A DNA stretch of 64,000 bases from Arthrobacter humicola (GCF_022803015.1 NZ_JAFKON010000001.1:124001-188000), one strand, 5' to 3'; counted from the stretch's first letter, positions 25,281 through 34,963 are shown. Notes: generated by a model not told the origin, from the letters alone. Numbers and translations are program-made.

Positions 25281-26216
25281 TTAGCCGCGGATGTCGTCGT
25301 ACAGCACGGTGGAGATGTAGCGCTCACCAAAGTCGCAAACCACAGCAACAATGAGTTTACCGGCGTTCTCCGGGCGCTTGGCGAGCTCCAGGGCCGCCCA
25401 GACGATGGCGCCGGAGGAGATGCCGCCCAGGATGCCTTCCTTGATGCCGAGTTCGCGCGCCACCCGGACGGAATCTTCCAGCGTGGCGTCGATGACCTCG
25501 TCATAGACGTTGGTGTCCAGGATGTCGGGGACGAAGTTCGCGCCGAGGCCCTGGATTTTGTGCGGGCCGGGGGCGCCGCCGTTGAGGATGGCGGAGTCCT
25601 TCGGCTCGACGGCCACGATCTGGACCTCCGGCTTGCGTTCCTTCAGGACCTGTCCGACGCCGGTGACGGTGCCGCCGGTGCCGACGCCGGCGACGAAGAT
25701 GTCCACCTTGCCGTTGGTGTCGGCCCAGACTTCCTCGGCCGTCGTGCGGCGGTGGATCTCCGGGTTGGCCTCGTTGGCGAACTGCTGGGCCCAGATGGAG
25801 TTCTCCGTGTTGGCCACGATCTCCTGGGCTTTCTCCACGGCGCCGCGCATGCCCTCGGAACCGGGGGTCAGGACAATCTCGGCGCCGTACGCGCGCAGCA
25901 TGACCCGGCGCTCGGTGGACATGGTCTCGGGCATGGTCAGGATGACCCTGTAGCCGCGGGCCGCGCCCACCATGGCCAGGGCGATTCCGGTGTTGCCGGA
26001 CGTGCCTTCGACGATGGTGCCGCCGGGCTTGAGGGCACCGGACTTCTCGGCAGCGTCAACGATCGCGACGCCGATCCGGTCCTTGACGCTGTTGGCCGGG
26101 TTGTAGAACTCCAGCTTGACGGCCACGGTGGCGTCAAGGCCTTCGGTCAGCCGGTTCAGCCGGACCAGCGGAGTTCCGCCTACCAGCTGGGTTACATCGT
26201 CATAGATCGGTGCCAT
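25281..26216 (-). CDS. cysK: Cysteine synthase A
   Basis: 311 residues, fold type II PLP enzyme. Converts O-acetylserine and sulfide to cysteine. The PLP lysine is in [11 protein letters not shown]; the substrate loop is [22 protein letters not shown] binds the phosphate, and the Ser near the end lies in GGISSGAI. It leads the cysK-cysE operon, so both steps of cysteine formation are co-expressed and the two proteins may form the usual cysteine synthase complex. Confidence 0.97.
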   Translation of the reverse strand: MAPIYDDVTQLVGGTPLVRLNRLTEGLDATVAVKLEFYNPANSVKDRIGVAIVDAAEKSGALKPGGTIVEGTSGNTGIALAMVGAARGYRVILTMPETMSTERRVMLRAYGAEIVLTPGSEGMRGAVEKAQEIVANTENSIWAQQFANEANPEIHRRTTAEEVWADTNGKVDIFVAGVGTGGTVTGVGQVLKERKPEVQIVAVEPKDSAILNGGAPGPHKIQGLGANFVPDILDTNVYDEVIDATLEDSVRVARELGIKEGILGGISSGAIVWAALELAKRPENAGKLIVAVVCDFGERYISTVLYDDIRG

Positions 26217-26281
26217 GTATGTATGCCTGTCTTTGAAGAGGGTTGACTGAGGTCAGCCTAACGAGCGCCTACAGGCCCTAG

Positions 26282-26806
26282 CTAAGCATTAAGCCATGCA
26301 GAGTAATATTTCCTCGCCTTGGCCAGCTTGGGGTTAATGATGACCTGGCAGTAGCCCTGCTCCGGGTATTTGGCGAAGTAGTCCTGGTGGATTTCCTCGG
26401 CCACATGGAACTGGGGCAGCCGGCTGACCTCGGTGACGATCGGGTGCCGCCACAGGGACTGGTTCCGCTCGATCGCCTCCTCGAACAGGATCTTTTCCTC
26501 GGTGGTCTCGTAGAACATTGAGGAACGGTACTGTGTCCCGACGTCGTAGCCCTGCCGGTTCAGCGTGGTGGGGTCGTGGAGGGCGAAGAACATGTCCAGG
26601 ATGACCTCGGCGGGAATGACGTCCTCGTCGAATGTCACTGCCACCACCTCGGCGTGGCCTGTGGTCCCGGAACACACAGAGTAGTAGTCGGGGCTGCGGT
26701 CATGGCCTCCGGTGTAGCCCGACACGACTGAGCTGACGCCCTTGGTTTTCTGGTAGACGGCGTCGAGGCACCAGAAGCAGCCTCCGCCGAGGACAAAAGT
26801 TCTCAT
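26282..26806 (-). CDS. msrA: Peptide methionine sulfoxide reductase A
   Basis: 174 residues. Reduces the S form of methionine sulfoxide in proteins. The nucleophile is Cys10 in GGGCFWCLDA, followed by the family motif SGYTGGHDRSPDYYSVCSGTT, then GHAEVV, and FFALHDPTTLNRQG. The Cys in EQGYCQVIINPKLA is a likely resolving residue. ATG 26806 is used because the product then begins one residue before the reductase fold; further upstream codons give a tail without similarity. Confidence 0.96.
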   Translation of the reverse strand: MRTFVLGGGCFWCLDAVYQKTKGVSSVVSGYTGGHDRSPDYYSVCSGTTGHAEVVAVTFDEDVIPAEVILDMFFALHDPTTLNRQGYDVGTQYRSSMFYETTEEKILFEEAIERNQSLWRHPIVTEVSRLPQFHVAEEIHQDYFAKYPEQGYCQVIINPKLAKARKYYSAWLNA

Positions 26807-26905
26807 GATCTCTTCAATGGTTCGAGGGCCCCGATGATTCCCCACCCACCTTACGAGAGTGTTACGAGTGACCGGGCCGCCCGCGGATAGGGTAAAAATG
26901 GGGGT

Positions 26906-27829
26906 ATGGAACCTGTGAACACCGATGTTTCAGCGGAATCCGACCGCCCTGCTGCCGCCGTCGACGCCGGTACCGGCACCGGGGAGGACACCGGCGCCGC
27001 GACGCTGGGCCTGATCCAGCTGGCGGTGGAGGAGCTCTGGCCCGAATCCCTGGCGGAGGACTGGGACGAGGTGGGTCTGGTGGCCGGCCACCCGAACGCC
27101 GAGGTGCACCGGGTCATGTTCGCGGTCGATCCGACAATTGACGTGATCGAGGAAGCGATCGACTTCGGTGCCGAGCTGCTCATCACGCACCATCCGCTGC
27201 TGCTCAAGGGCGTGACGTCCGTGGCCGCGAATACGGCCAAGGGCAAGGCCGTGCACCGCCTAATCGAGTCCGGGACCGCGCTGCTGACCGTGCACACCAA
27301 CGGTGACTCCGCCGTCGGGGGCGTTTCCGACGTCCTGGCGGACGCGCTGGGCCTGCAGAACGTGGCCCCGCTGACGCCGGCCGCGAACGGGCTCCCCGAG
27401 GAAGGCATTGGCCGCGTCGGCGACCTCGACGAGGTCCTGACGCTGGGTGATTTCGCGGCCCGCGTGTACGGCATCCTGCCCTCGGTGGCCGGCGGTGTGC
27501 GTGTCTCGGGGGACCGGGACGGGCTGATCCGGCGGGTGGCTGTCTGCGGCGGCGCCGGCGATTCGCTCTTCGGCGAGGTGCGGGCGAGCAACGCGGACGT
27601 CTACGTCACGGCGGACCTGCGGCACCACCCGGCATCGGAAGCCCGGGAGGCGGCGGTCAACGACCGGCCGTACCTGATCGACGTTTCCCACTTCGCCAGT
27701 GAATGGCTGTGGCTGCCCGCGGCCGCCGAAGCGCTGGGCAATGTGCTCACCGACCAGGGCCACGACGTCGAGATCCGGGTCAGCAGCACCAACAGCGACC
27801 CGTGGGACTTCATTCTGACTCCGGGCTAA
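26906..27829 (+). CDS. Nif3-like dinuclear metal centre protein
   Basis: 307 residues of the Nif3/DUF34 family, hexameric ring proteins with a two-metal site and no settled function; some members are linked to GTP cyclohydrolase I. Metal ligands are visible in LLITHHPLLLKG, in the HTNGDSAVGG segment and in IDVSHFASEWLW. A variable N-terminal tail of about 30 residues precedes the domain. ATG 26906 follows GGGGG. The neighbour is a coiled-coil protein with a C-terminal zinc-ribbon remnant, a pairing often seen in actinobacteria as I remember it. Confidence 0.9.
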   Translation: MEPVNTDVSAESDRPAAAVDAGTGTGEDTGAATLGLIQLAVEELWPESLAEDWDEVGLVAGHPNAEVHRVMFAVDPTIDVIEEAIDFGAELLITHHPLLLKGVTSVAANTAKGKAVHRLIESGTALLTVHTNGDSAVGGVSDVLADALGLQNVAPLTPAANGLPEEGIGRVGDLDEVLTLGDFAARVYGILPSVAGGVRVSGDRDGLIRRVAVCGGAGDSLFGEVRASNADVYVTADLRHHPASEAREAAVNDRPYLIDVSHFASEWLWLPAAAEALGNVLTDQGHDVEIRVSSTNSDPWDFILTPG

Positions 27830-27952
27830 GCCTGGCGTGCGAGGGGCCCCGGGTGAGCGTAGCGAGGCCGGGGAGTACGCTAGGCGCTAGAGTCTAAGGA
27901 GCGCCGGGACGGTGCCCGGCTTCGGCCGGATTGGATTTAGCGGAGGTAAATA

Positions 27953-28690
27953 GTGGCCAAGGCAGCACCGGCGGAACAGTTGAAGTTGCTCGAATTGCAG
28001 GGGCTCGATGCCAAGCTCAAGTCCTTGTCCAACCGCCGGCGAAGCCTTGAAAGCGATTCCCGCATCACGGACCTGGAAGCCGCCCTCAGCGTGGCCAACG
28101 GTGAGCTCGGTGCCGCGAAGGTGGCCGTCCACGATGCTGAACTGGAGCTCAAGCGCTCAGAGGCCGACGTCGAGCAAGTCGCCTCCCGGATCGAACGCGA
28201 CGAGGCCAGGCTCAACAGCGGCACGGGGCTGTCCAAGGACCTCGTCGCCCTGCAGCGGGACCTCGTATCGCTGAACAAGCGCCGCTCGGACCTCGAGGAC
28301 GTGGAGCTCGAAGTCCTTGAACGGCTCGACTCGCTCCGCGCCCGCCAGGCGGCCCAGCAGCAGATTGTGGACGACATCCAGGGCTCCTTCGGCTCCATCC
28401 GTGCGGAGCTGGACGAGCAGCTGGCCGAGATCGCCGCCGAAGCCACGGTGGTGCGCGGGCAGCGTGCCGAGTTCGCCGCCGGACTCGACGCCGGAATGCT
28501 CGCCGTCTACGAGAAGACCCTGGCCAAGCGCGGCGTCGGCGCTGCCCGGCTCTTCCACGGCACCTCGGAAGGCTCCGGCATGCACCTGAGCCCGGGCGAC
28601 CTGGCCGAGATCAAGGCCGCGGCCGAGGACGACATCGTGTTCTGCCCGGACTCCGGCTGCATCCTGGTGCGCTCGTCCGAGTGGGCCTAA
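27953..28690 (+). CDS. Coiled-coil protein with degenerate C4 zinc ribbon (CT398-like)
   Basis: 245 residues. Residues about 5-180 are long heptad-rich helices (DLEAALSVANGELGAAK, LSKDLVALQRDLVSLNKRRS, LRARQAAQQQIVDDIQG), a coiled-coil hairpin. The C-terminus should hold two CxxC pairs; here the first is missing (HGTSEGSGMHLSPGDL) and the second is reduced to CPDSGC. So zinc binding is probably lost. GTG 27953 has a perfect GGAGG upstream. Relatives are linked to flagellar or secretion assembly or to RNA in other phyla; no function can be assigned here. Confidence 0.85.
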   Translation: MAKAAPAEQLKLLELQGLDAKLKSLSNRRRSLESDSRITDLEAALSVANGELGAAKVAVHDAELELKRSEADVEQVASRIERDEARLNSGTGLSKDLVALQRDLVSLNKRRSDLEDVELEVLERLDSLRARQAAQQQIVDDIQGSFGSIRAELDEQLAEIAAEATVVRGQRAEFAAGLDAGMLAVYEKTLAKRGVGAARLFHGTSEGSGMHLSPGDLAEIKAAAEDDIVFCPDSGCILVRSSEWA

Positions 28691-28705
28691 GCACCCGCCT
28701 GCGCC

Positions 28706-29470
28706 TCAGCTCGGCAGGATAATGTTCAGGGTGTGCGGCTTCCGGTCCGTGCCCTCAACGAGTTCGGCAACCCACTTCTCCGCCGCCGCCTTCTGCAACT
28801 GTGCGGGGGTTTGGGGCGCCTTGCCCCGGCGGCTGAGCAAATGCCGTGCCAGTTCGCCCCGGGTGTGCTTGGCAAAGTGGCTGACCACCTTGCGCACGCC
28901 CGCGGTCTCGGTGAAGACGTTCACGGCCACCGTCTGTACCGGCGGGGGAGTCCACGCCGCGGCGTAGGTGCTCGACCGGCAATCCACTAACAGCTCACCC
29001 GTAGTGGCCGCCGCCAGGGCGTCGTTCAGTTGCGGCTTCCAGAATGAGGCGAGCCGTCCGACGTCGGGCAGCGAAGTCCCCATCGACAGCCGGTAGGCGG
29101 GCACGCGGTCGGCGAAGCGGATGGCTCCCCACAGGGCGGAGACCACCAGCACCGATTCGTCGGCCTTCCTCCGCTGCGCCGGGGTCAGCGTGTTGTAGCC
29201 GAGGGCGTCAAAGAGCACCCCGGAATACACCTGGTGGGCCGGGGCGGCAGGTTCCGCGTGCAGCCGCGTATTGCGTTCGACGTCGGCGCTCAGGGAGGCG
29301 CCGACGCCCAGCAGCGCCAGCGCGTCCTCGTGGGCGCTGACGGTGCCGAGCGCCTCCAGGACCTTGGCGCGGGAGCTGTTGAGGGCGGGAAAGCTCAAGG
29401 CGCCCCAGTCGGCGGCGTCCCCGCGCACAGCGGGAGTCTTGCCCTCGGAGGGCGGCAACAGAATTAGCAC
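28706..29470 (-). CDS. yaaA: Peroxide stress protein YaaA
   Basis: 254 residues of the YaaA/DUF328 family, which in Escherichia coli lowers free iron during peroxide stress and has a DNA-binding helix-hairpin-helix-like fold. The start MLILLPPSEGKTP is diagnostic; YSGVLFDALGYNTL, LVVSALWGAIRFADRVPAYRLSM (19-residue part shown in pieces: LVVSALWGA, DRVPAYRL) and VSHFAKHTRGELARHLL follow. It converges with the coiled-coil gene, leaving 15 bases between stops. Confidence 0.92.
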   Translation of the reverse strand: MLILLPPSEGKTPAVRGDAADWGALSFPALNSSRAKVLEALGTVSAHEDALALLGVGASLSADVERNTRLHAEPAAPAHQVYSGVLFDALGYNTLTPAQRRKADESVLVVSALWGAIRFADRVPAYRLSMGTSLPDVGRLASFWKPQLNDALAAATTGELLVDCRSSTYAAAWTPPPVQTVAVNVFTETAGVRKVVSHFAKHTRGELARHLLSRRGKAPQTPAQLQKAAAEKWVAELVEGTDRKPHTLNIILPS

Positions 29471-29532
29471 CGTACGATCCTACCGGCGGCGCGTTCCGCG
29501 GGCGCCGCAGTACGCGGCCGGCGGTGGCGGGT

Positions 29533-30435
29533 TCAGGCGAGGTTGTGGCCCAGGAATGAGAACACCTCGGGCAGCACGGTCCGCCAGTAGCTGTAGTCGT
29601 GGCCGCCGGGCCGGAAACCACCCTCCACGTCGCCCTTCAGCCCTGCACGGTAGGCACGAACCGTGGCGGCAAGCGCGTCCCCTGTGCCGCAATCGATCCG
29701 CTTGGGCACCGCCGCGAGCCGGGACCGGAGCGCGAACACGTCATGGGCCGCGAAGTCAGCCGGGCTGTCGAATGCTGTGTCCATGCGTGCGTCGTAGTTG
29801 TCCCAGACCGCCGGACTCATGGCGGCGACGGCGCGAATTCCGGGCAGCCGGCCCTGGGAGGCCAGCAGGAGCGAACCGAAGCCTCCCATGGAGAGACCGA
29901 AGAGGCCGATCCTGCCAAGGTCGTAGCCCCGCTTGCCCAGGAACGGGACAAACTCCTTCACCAGCATCGACTGGGTGTCGCTGCCGTCGGCGCGGGGGTG
30001 CCACCAGGTGTTTCCGCCGTCCACCGCGGCGATCGCGAAGGGCGCGCCGCCGGCGTCGAGGTGCCGTTGGAGGGCCTTATGCGCCGACAAGCCCTCGAAC
30101 AGTGCCTTGTGGCTGCCGTGGAGTCCGTGAAGAAAGACAGCCACGGGCAATTCGGGCCGCGCGCCGCCGGGCGGCAATTCGGGTGCGGCCAGCGACCAAT
30201 GGCTGGCGATGCCGGGGCGGAAAGCCGAGACGAACGAACCCGTGCTGGTCCGGACCGTCAGCGCGCCGGCGCCCGCCCGCGGCCCTGACGCCGTCGGGCT
30301 GGCTGGGCTCGCTGGCGCGGGCGGAGACGTCTCGGGATGCGCGATGCCCTCTGTGCAGGCAGAGAGCGCGGACGCGCCAAGGCCGATTCCTGCCAGCTCA
30401 AGCAGCCGGCGCCGGGTCAGGGCAGATTTGTCCAT
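29533..30435 (-). CDS. Lipoprotein esterase, alpha/beta hydrolase (PF00756-like)
   Basis: 300 residues. The N-terminus has an Arg triplet (residues 8-10), a hydrophobic stretch and a lipobox ending LSAC with Cys27, so it should be a Tat- or Sec-exported lipoprotein. A Pro/Ala/Ser linker runs to about residue 55. The hydrolase shows HGLHGSH, the nucleophile Ser182 in GLSMGG, and a late His in GGHDYSYW. This resembles esterase D and antigen-85-like enzymes. Substrate unknown; it acts outside the membrane. It lies 26 bases downstream of the slipin gene on the same strand. Confidence 0.88.
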   Translation of the reverse strand: MDKSALTRRRLLELAGIGLGASALSACTEGIAHPETSPPAPASPASPTASGPRAGAGALTVRTSTGSFVSAFRPGIASHWSLAAPELPPGGARPELPVAVFLHGLHGSHKALFEGLSAHKALQRHLDAGGAPFAIAAVDGGNTWWHPRADGSDTQSMLVKEFVPFLGKRGYDLGRIGLFGLSMGGFGSLLLASQGRLPGIRAVAAMSPAVWDNYDARMDTAFDSPADFAAHDVFALRSRLAAVPKRIDCGTGDALAATVRAYRAGLKGDVEGGFRPGGHDYSYWRTVLPEVFSFLGHNLA

Positions 30436-30461
30436 CCCTCGATAATAGGCCCGGGGGGACG

Positions 30462-31316
30462 CTACGCCGCTTTGATCGGTGGCGTCGTTGTCGGTGCCTC
30501 TGGCGTCGCCGTCGCCGAGATCGCCGTCTTGGCCACATGGTCCTCGCGTGCCAGGAAAGCGGCCAGTTCGGCGATGGTGCTCATCAGAGGCGCCGGGAAG
30601 ACGACGGTTGAGTTCTTGTCCACCCCGATCTCCACAAGGGACTGAAGATTCCGCAACTGCAGGGCGACCGGGTGGGCCATCATCGTGTCAGATGCCGCGC
30701 CGAGGGCCACGGCGGCGATCGCCTCTCCTTCGGCCGAAATGATCTTGGCCCGCTTCTCCCGCTCGGCCTCCGCCTGCCGGGCCATCGCCCGCTTCATGCT
30801 CTCCGGGAGCTGGATGTCCTTGAGTTCGACGAGCGTCACTTCGACACCCCATTCCAGGGTCATCGCGTCCAGGATTATCCGAATGTCGCTGTTGATGCGC
30901 TCAGTCTCCGACAGCGTCTGGTCCAGGCTGTGGCGGCCGACCACTTTCCGCAGGGTGGTCTGGGCGATCTGGTTGATGGCCGCGGCCACGTCTTCGATCG
31001 CCACGACGGACTTCACGGAGTCGATCACCCGGTAGTACGCCACTGCCGAGATATCGACGCTGACGTTGTCCTGGGTGATGATGCCCTGTGACTGGATCGG
31101 CATTGTCACGATCCGCAGGCTCACCAGCTGAAGCCGGTCCACCACCGGGATGATGAACCGCAGGCCGGGCATCCGTACCGCGACCACCCGGCCCAGACGG
31201 AACAGGACGCCCTGTTCGTACTGGCGCACAATCTTGATCGACATCTTGGCGAGAATAGCCACCAGGACGATGGCCAACAGCCAGATGATGATGGCGGTCC
31301 AGTTCATCGGGATCAC
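30462..31316 (-). CDS. Slipin / stomatin-like SPFH-domain membrane protein
   Basis: 284 residues. One N-terminal membrane segment (about 8-24, IIIWLLAIVLVAILAKM) is followed by an SPFH domain: VRQYEQGVLFRLGR, MPGLRFIIPVVDRLQ, ITQDNVSVDISAVAYYRV. A helical region KRAMARQAEAEREKRAK follows, typical for oligomerisation. Slipins form membrane scaffolds; the partner is often an NfeD protease-like protein, which is not present here. GTG 31316 is used; ATG 31307 is possible. Confidence 0.92.
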   Translation of the reverse strand: MIPMNWTAIIIWLLAIVLVAILAKMSIKIVRQYEQGVLFRLGRVVAVRMPGLRFIIPVVDRLQLVSLRIVTMPIQSQGIITQDNVSVDISAVAYYRVIDSVKSVVAIEDVAAAINQIAQTTLRKVVGRHSLDQTLSETERINSDIRIILDAMTLEWGVEVTLVELKDIQLPESMKRAMARQAEAEREKRAKIISAEGEAIAAVALGAASDTMMAHPVALQLRNLQSLVEIGVDKNSTVVFPAPLMSTIAELAAFLAREDHVAKTAISATATPEAPTTTPPIKAA

Positions 31317-31415
31317 TCTTTCTTGACTAGCAGGAACCCTGCTTAAATTCTCCCACCGGCAGCCCCGAAAGTCCGTGGTGCGGCTGCGCCGGCCGGGAGA
31401 ACGTAGAATGAACAG

Positions 31416-31815
31416 CGGATGGGTTGACCAGGCGGCCGCGCGTCACGCAAGTGGCTCGAGGAACGTCCGGGCTCCGCAGAGCAGGGTGGTGGGTAACGCC
31501 CACTCGGGGTAACCCGCAGGCCAGTGCCACAGAGAACAGACCGCCTGCGTGCGGCGTGTGCTTGCACAGACCGCAGGGCAGGTAAGGGTGAAACGGTGGT
31601 GTAAGAGACCACCAGCTTCCCGGGTGACCGGGAAGGCTAGGTAAACCCCACCCGGAGCAAGGCCAGACAGGACACGTTTGAGGGCTGCTCGCCCGAGTGT
31701 TCGGGTAGGCCGCTGGAGGGCGTCGGCAACGGCGTCCGTAGATGGATGGCCGCTACTCCCGCGCCGGTAACAGCGCGGGAACACAGAACCCGGCGTATCG
31801 GTCAACCCATCCACC
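31416..31815 (+). ncRNA. rnpB: RNase P RNA, bacterial class A
   Basis: The ribozyme that trims tRNA 5' ends. Conserved core pieces are present: GAGGAACGTCCGGGCTCC near the start, ACAGAACCCGGCGTATCGG near the end, and AGGGTGAAACGGTG with TAAACCCCACCCGGAGCAA between them. GGATGGGTTGACC (31417-31429) pairs with GGTCAACCCATCC (31800-31812) to close helix P1, which fixes both ends within a few bases. Length about 400. Open frames across it are rejected. Confidence 0.97.
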
Positions 31816-31859
31816 CAACGCCGACAATCTTCGATGAGGTTTGCCGGATCCGGCCGACG

Positions 31860-32948
31860 TCATTGACCTGCCACATCCGCCGGCTGCATTTTGCCCCGCA
31901 CCCCGTCGGTGCGGTTGTGCTGGAGTACCAGGACCCGCCCGTCTGTGGCCACTGAAGGGTTGTTGTTCACAATCTGTACCGAGACGAGTTTGCCTTCGTG
32001 GTTGAATGCGCCCTCTGCCTCGTAGGTGTAGTTCGCGTTCGTGAGATATCCGGGCTTGAGTTTGTTGACCAAATCCATGAAGTCGGCGCGCGTGTATTTG
32101 CTGGAGATCGACAGTTTGCCGTTGGAGTCCCAGGCCTGGAAGGTCGGGCTCTCCGACTGACTGCCCTGGATCAGGTAGAAATAGTTGCCGACCCATGCCA
32201 GGCCCTGGTTCTTACCGGCGGTCCGCGCACCGGCCTGGGCGGGGATGGTTGCTATCAGAGCGGGATTGCCGGCTTGAACGCTGGCCCAGTCGTAGACGTA
32301 AAAGCTGCTCACCGAAGTGGTGCCGGCGTCAGTTGTTGCCATGTATCTGCCGGACACGTCCGCGCGCCAGATACCGTTGATTGGAATGTTGGCACCCTTG
32401 GTGCCGGTGGTGTAGTTGTAGACAGCATAGGTGGACGCATTCGCCCGCGCCCCACCGGTTGCCCTGATGATGAAGCAAAGCTGCCCTCTTTCGTTGTAGA
32501 ACCAGGGCAATGCTTCCGTCCAGCACAGATCTTCGGTTGTGACGATTCTCGACGACCTCCTGATCCCTGCGGGGAGGGTTCGGACGTCAATTCGCAATTC
32601 GGTGCCATTCTGGTTTGACACGTAGATTTCCTGTGCGCCCTCGTTGATGGACACGCCTTGCGGCCATGTTGTTTCACCGTTTTCCCGGACGGGGAACTCG
32701 CAGAGGAGCGCCACGCTGTCGAGCAGGGCGAGGGGGTCCTGGGTCATCTGGAGCGTGCCACGGTCGGCGGCCCCAGGGACGGTGGGGTCGGCGGCCGCGC
32801 CGATTTGTGCCGCCGCTGCGGAGTTGTTCAAGGCTGCGGCCACGGCTGCCAGCGCGGTTGCCAACCAGGCCCGCCGTGTCAAGATCAGCCACTGCGCTGC
32901 GCTGAATGGAGTTCCTCGGGGCGATGGCCTCATTTCAGAGCCCGTCAT
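31860..32948 (-). CDS. Secreted protein of unknown function, propeller-like
   Basis: 362 residues. The N-terminus holds TRRAWLATALAAVAAALNN and ends in AAAAQ, a likely export signal (possibly Tat). The mature part has repeated beta-strand-rich units with Trp, Tyr and Asn (GVSINEGAQEIYVSNQNGT, GIWRADVSGRYMATTD, GLAWVGNYFYLIQGS), suggesting a propeller or similar beta fold. Relatives I recall are phage or envelope-associated proteins, but I cannot name a family. It lies between rnpB and the GMC gene, which diverges from it. Codon use appears less GC-extreme than its neighbours. Confidence 0.75.
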   Translation of the reverse strand: MTGSEMRPSPRGTPFSAAQWLILTRRAWLATALAAVAAALNNSAAAAQIGAAADPTVPGAADRGTLQMTQDPLALLDSVALLCEFPVRENGETTWPQGVSINEGAQEIYVSNQNGTELRIDVRTLPAGIRRSSRIVTTEDLCWTEALPWFYNERGQLCFIIRATGGARANASTYAVYNYTTGTKGANIPINGIWRADVSGRYMATTDAGTTSVSSFYVYDWASVQAGNPALIATIPAQAGARTAGKNQGLAWVGNYFYLIQGSQSESPTFQAWDSNGKLSISSKYTRADFMDLVNKLKPGYLTNANYTYEAEGAFNHEGKLVSVQIVNNNPSVATDGRVLVLQHNRTDGVRGKMQPADVAGQ

Positions 32949-33221
32949 AAGACGTAAGGTACTCTTGAGGTCCCCAGCCGTCTATGGTCTCCGGAAGTCT
33001 GACTGGCCCCACGGCTCCATGAGTCGCGCACAAATTTGCTCAGGCCTCCTGTCGGCCTCATTTCTCAAGGCGGCACACGGCCGCCCCGTCCGTTCCGCCG
33101 TGTGCCGCCTACGTGCGGCGGTGCACGCCAGCCCGGATGCTTGACATCATGGCCGCGGAACTAACACACTTCAATCAACGCTTCAAGGAGCGGTAGCTTC
33201 GGCGATGGTTGAGGAGTCATA

Positions 33222-34889
33222 GTGCCGGACGATGCTGAGTACGACTATGTGATCGCCGGGGGTGGTACCGGCGGCAGCGTTCTGGCTGGCAGATTGAGTG
33301 AAGACCCCTCAGTCCGTGTGCTTCTGCTCGAGGCGGGCAGGTCCGACCGCCATCCCTTCATCCACATGCCCGCGGGCTTCCCGAGACTGAAGGGGGGCCC
33401 GTATCAGTGGGCGTATAGCAGTGTTCCGCAAAAGCACAGCAACGGCCGCAGCATCCCGCTCCCTCAAGGCCGCGGGCTTGGCGGCGGCGGGTCCATCAAC
33501 TCCCAGGTCTTCACCCGCGGCGTGGCTGGGGACTACGACGGGTGGGCCGGGGACTACGGATGCGAGGGCTGGTCCGCCGTCGAGGTGTCCAAGTATTTCA
33601 TTCGCTCGGAGTCAAACACCAGGCTCTCAGGACCCCACCATGGAACCACAGGGCCGCTCGGCGTCTCTGATCTCCGGCGTCCGCACACGCTCTCGGCGGC
33701 ATTCGTGCAGGCGGGCCAGGAGTTCGGGCTGCCCTACAACAACGATTTTAACGGGGCGAAGCAGCTCGGCGTTGGCTTCTATCAGACCACCACCAGGAAT
33801 GGGCGCCGGTGCAGCGCAGCCGTCGCCTATCTGAAACCCGCGCGCAGGCGGCCCAATCTCACTGTCCGCGTCAATGTGACCGTCTCCAAGGTGGTCATCA
33901 AGAATGGCCGCGCCGTCGGCATCCAGACGATTGAAGGCGGAGTCGCGCGAACCTACGGGGCCCGGCGCGAGGTGCTGATCGCCAGCGGCGCGTTTGGCTC
34001 GCCCAAGTTGCTGCAGCTTTCAGGCATCGGCGACCCGGCAGACCTTGCCGCCGCCGGCATCGACGTGCTCCACGCCCTGCCAGGGGTCGGGAAGAACCTG
34101 CAGGACCACCTTGACCTGGACATCATCTACGAGCTCACCGATGACCACAGCCTGGACCGGTTCAATCGGGTGCGCCCGGCGACAGTCCTGGCGGGCCTCG
34201 AGTATCTGGCCTTCCGCACGGGACCGTTCGCGTCCAACCTCGTCGAGGCCGGCGGCTTCAGCTACGCCAACACAGATGAGAAGACCCCGGACCTGCAGTT
34301 CCACTTCCTGCCCGCGGCGAGGTCGGAGCCGGGCATTGCGTCGCTGCGGCCCGGATTCGGGGCGACGCTCAACTCGTACTTCCTGCGCCCCCGCAGCCGG
34401 GGGACAGTTCGCGTCGCGTCCTCAGATCCCACAATGACACCGATCATCGATCCGAATTTCCTGGCAGATGACTACGATCTGGAGATGACGATCGCAGGCG
34501 TGCAGCAGAGCCGGCAAATCATGGAACAGTCATCGATGGCGGCGTTCATCCAGAAGGAGCACATCGGCGACGGCTCCCGGGTGGCAACCCGCGACGAGTA
34601 CGTGAATTTCGTGCGGTCCTACGGACGGACCTCGTACCACCCGGTCGGCACTTGCGCCATGGGTACCACCGACGATTCCGTTGTCTCCCCGCGGCTGAAG
34701 GTCCACGGGCTGGAGGGATTGCGGGTCGTTGACTCCTCGATCATGCCCCGGCTGGTCAGTGCCAACACCCAGGCACCCACCATCATGATCGCGGAAAAGG
34801 CCGTCGACATGATCCTTGAGGACGCAGAGGGGCTTACGCCCGGCGCGGATGGTTTTGCCGACTTCGACGTGGCCCCAGACAGTGTGTGA
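33222..34889 (+). CDS. GMC family FAD-dependent oxidoreductase
   Basis: 555 residues, choline-dehydrogenase-like. The FAD dinucleotide motif is AGGGTGGSVLAGRLSE, GRGLGGGGSINSQVFTRG is the first GMC signature, and SGAFGSPKLLQLSGIGDP the second. The catalytic His is in TSYHPVGTCAMG and the C-terminal Asn-containing NTQAPTIMIAEK closes the fold. A 25-residue tail follows. It oxidises an alcohol to an aldehyde or acid; substrate unknown. GTG 33222 follows GAGGAG. No transporter or regulator lies beside it. The 273 bases upstream show no clear promoter. Confidence 0.9.
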   Translation: MPDDAEYDYVIAGGGTGGSVLAGRLSEDPSVRVLLLEAGRSDRHPFIHMPAGFPRLKGGPYQWAYSSVPQKHSNGRSIPLPQGRGLGGGGSINSQVFTRGVAGDYDGWAGDYGCEGWSAVEVSKYFIRSESNTRLSGPHHGTTGPLGVSDLRRPHTLSAAFVQAGQEFGLPYNNDFNGAKQLGVGFYQTTTRNGRRCSAAVAYLKPARRRPNLTVRVNVTVSKVVIKNGRAVGIQTIEGGVARTYGARREVLIASGAFGSPKLLQLSGIGDPADLAAAGIDVLHALPGVGKNLQDHLDLDIIYELTDDHSLDRFNRVRPATVLAGLEYLAFRTGPFASNLVEAGGFSYANTDEKTPDLQFHFLPAARSEPGIASLRPGFGATLNSYFLRPRSRGTVRVASSDPTMTPIIDPNFLADDYDLEMTIAGVQQSRQIMEQSSMAAFIQKEHIGDGSRVATRDEYVNFVRSYGRTSYHPVGTCAMGTTDDSVVSPRLKVHGLEGLRVVDSSIMPRLVSANTQAPTIMIAEKAVDMILEDAEGLTPGADGFADFDVAPDSV

Positions 34890-34963
34890 GTCAATTCACG
34901 CGCAACAGGCACCCCACCCTGCCTGGCCGCCCGTAGAATTGATGGTGAACGTAGAAGTTCTGC

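Noticed and set aside
24662..25504. A longer 280-residue form of serine acetyltransferase
   Set aside because: The extra N-terminal part is read from inside cysK in another frame; GTG 25246 has a ribosome-binding site and gives the family length.
31343..31955. Several short open frames over the rnpB region
   Set aside because: The RNase P RNA conserved core and P1 pairing explain this DNA; no frame has a domain.
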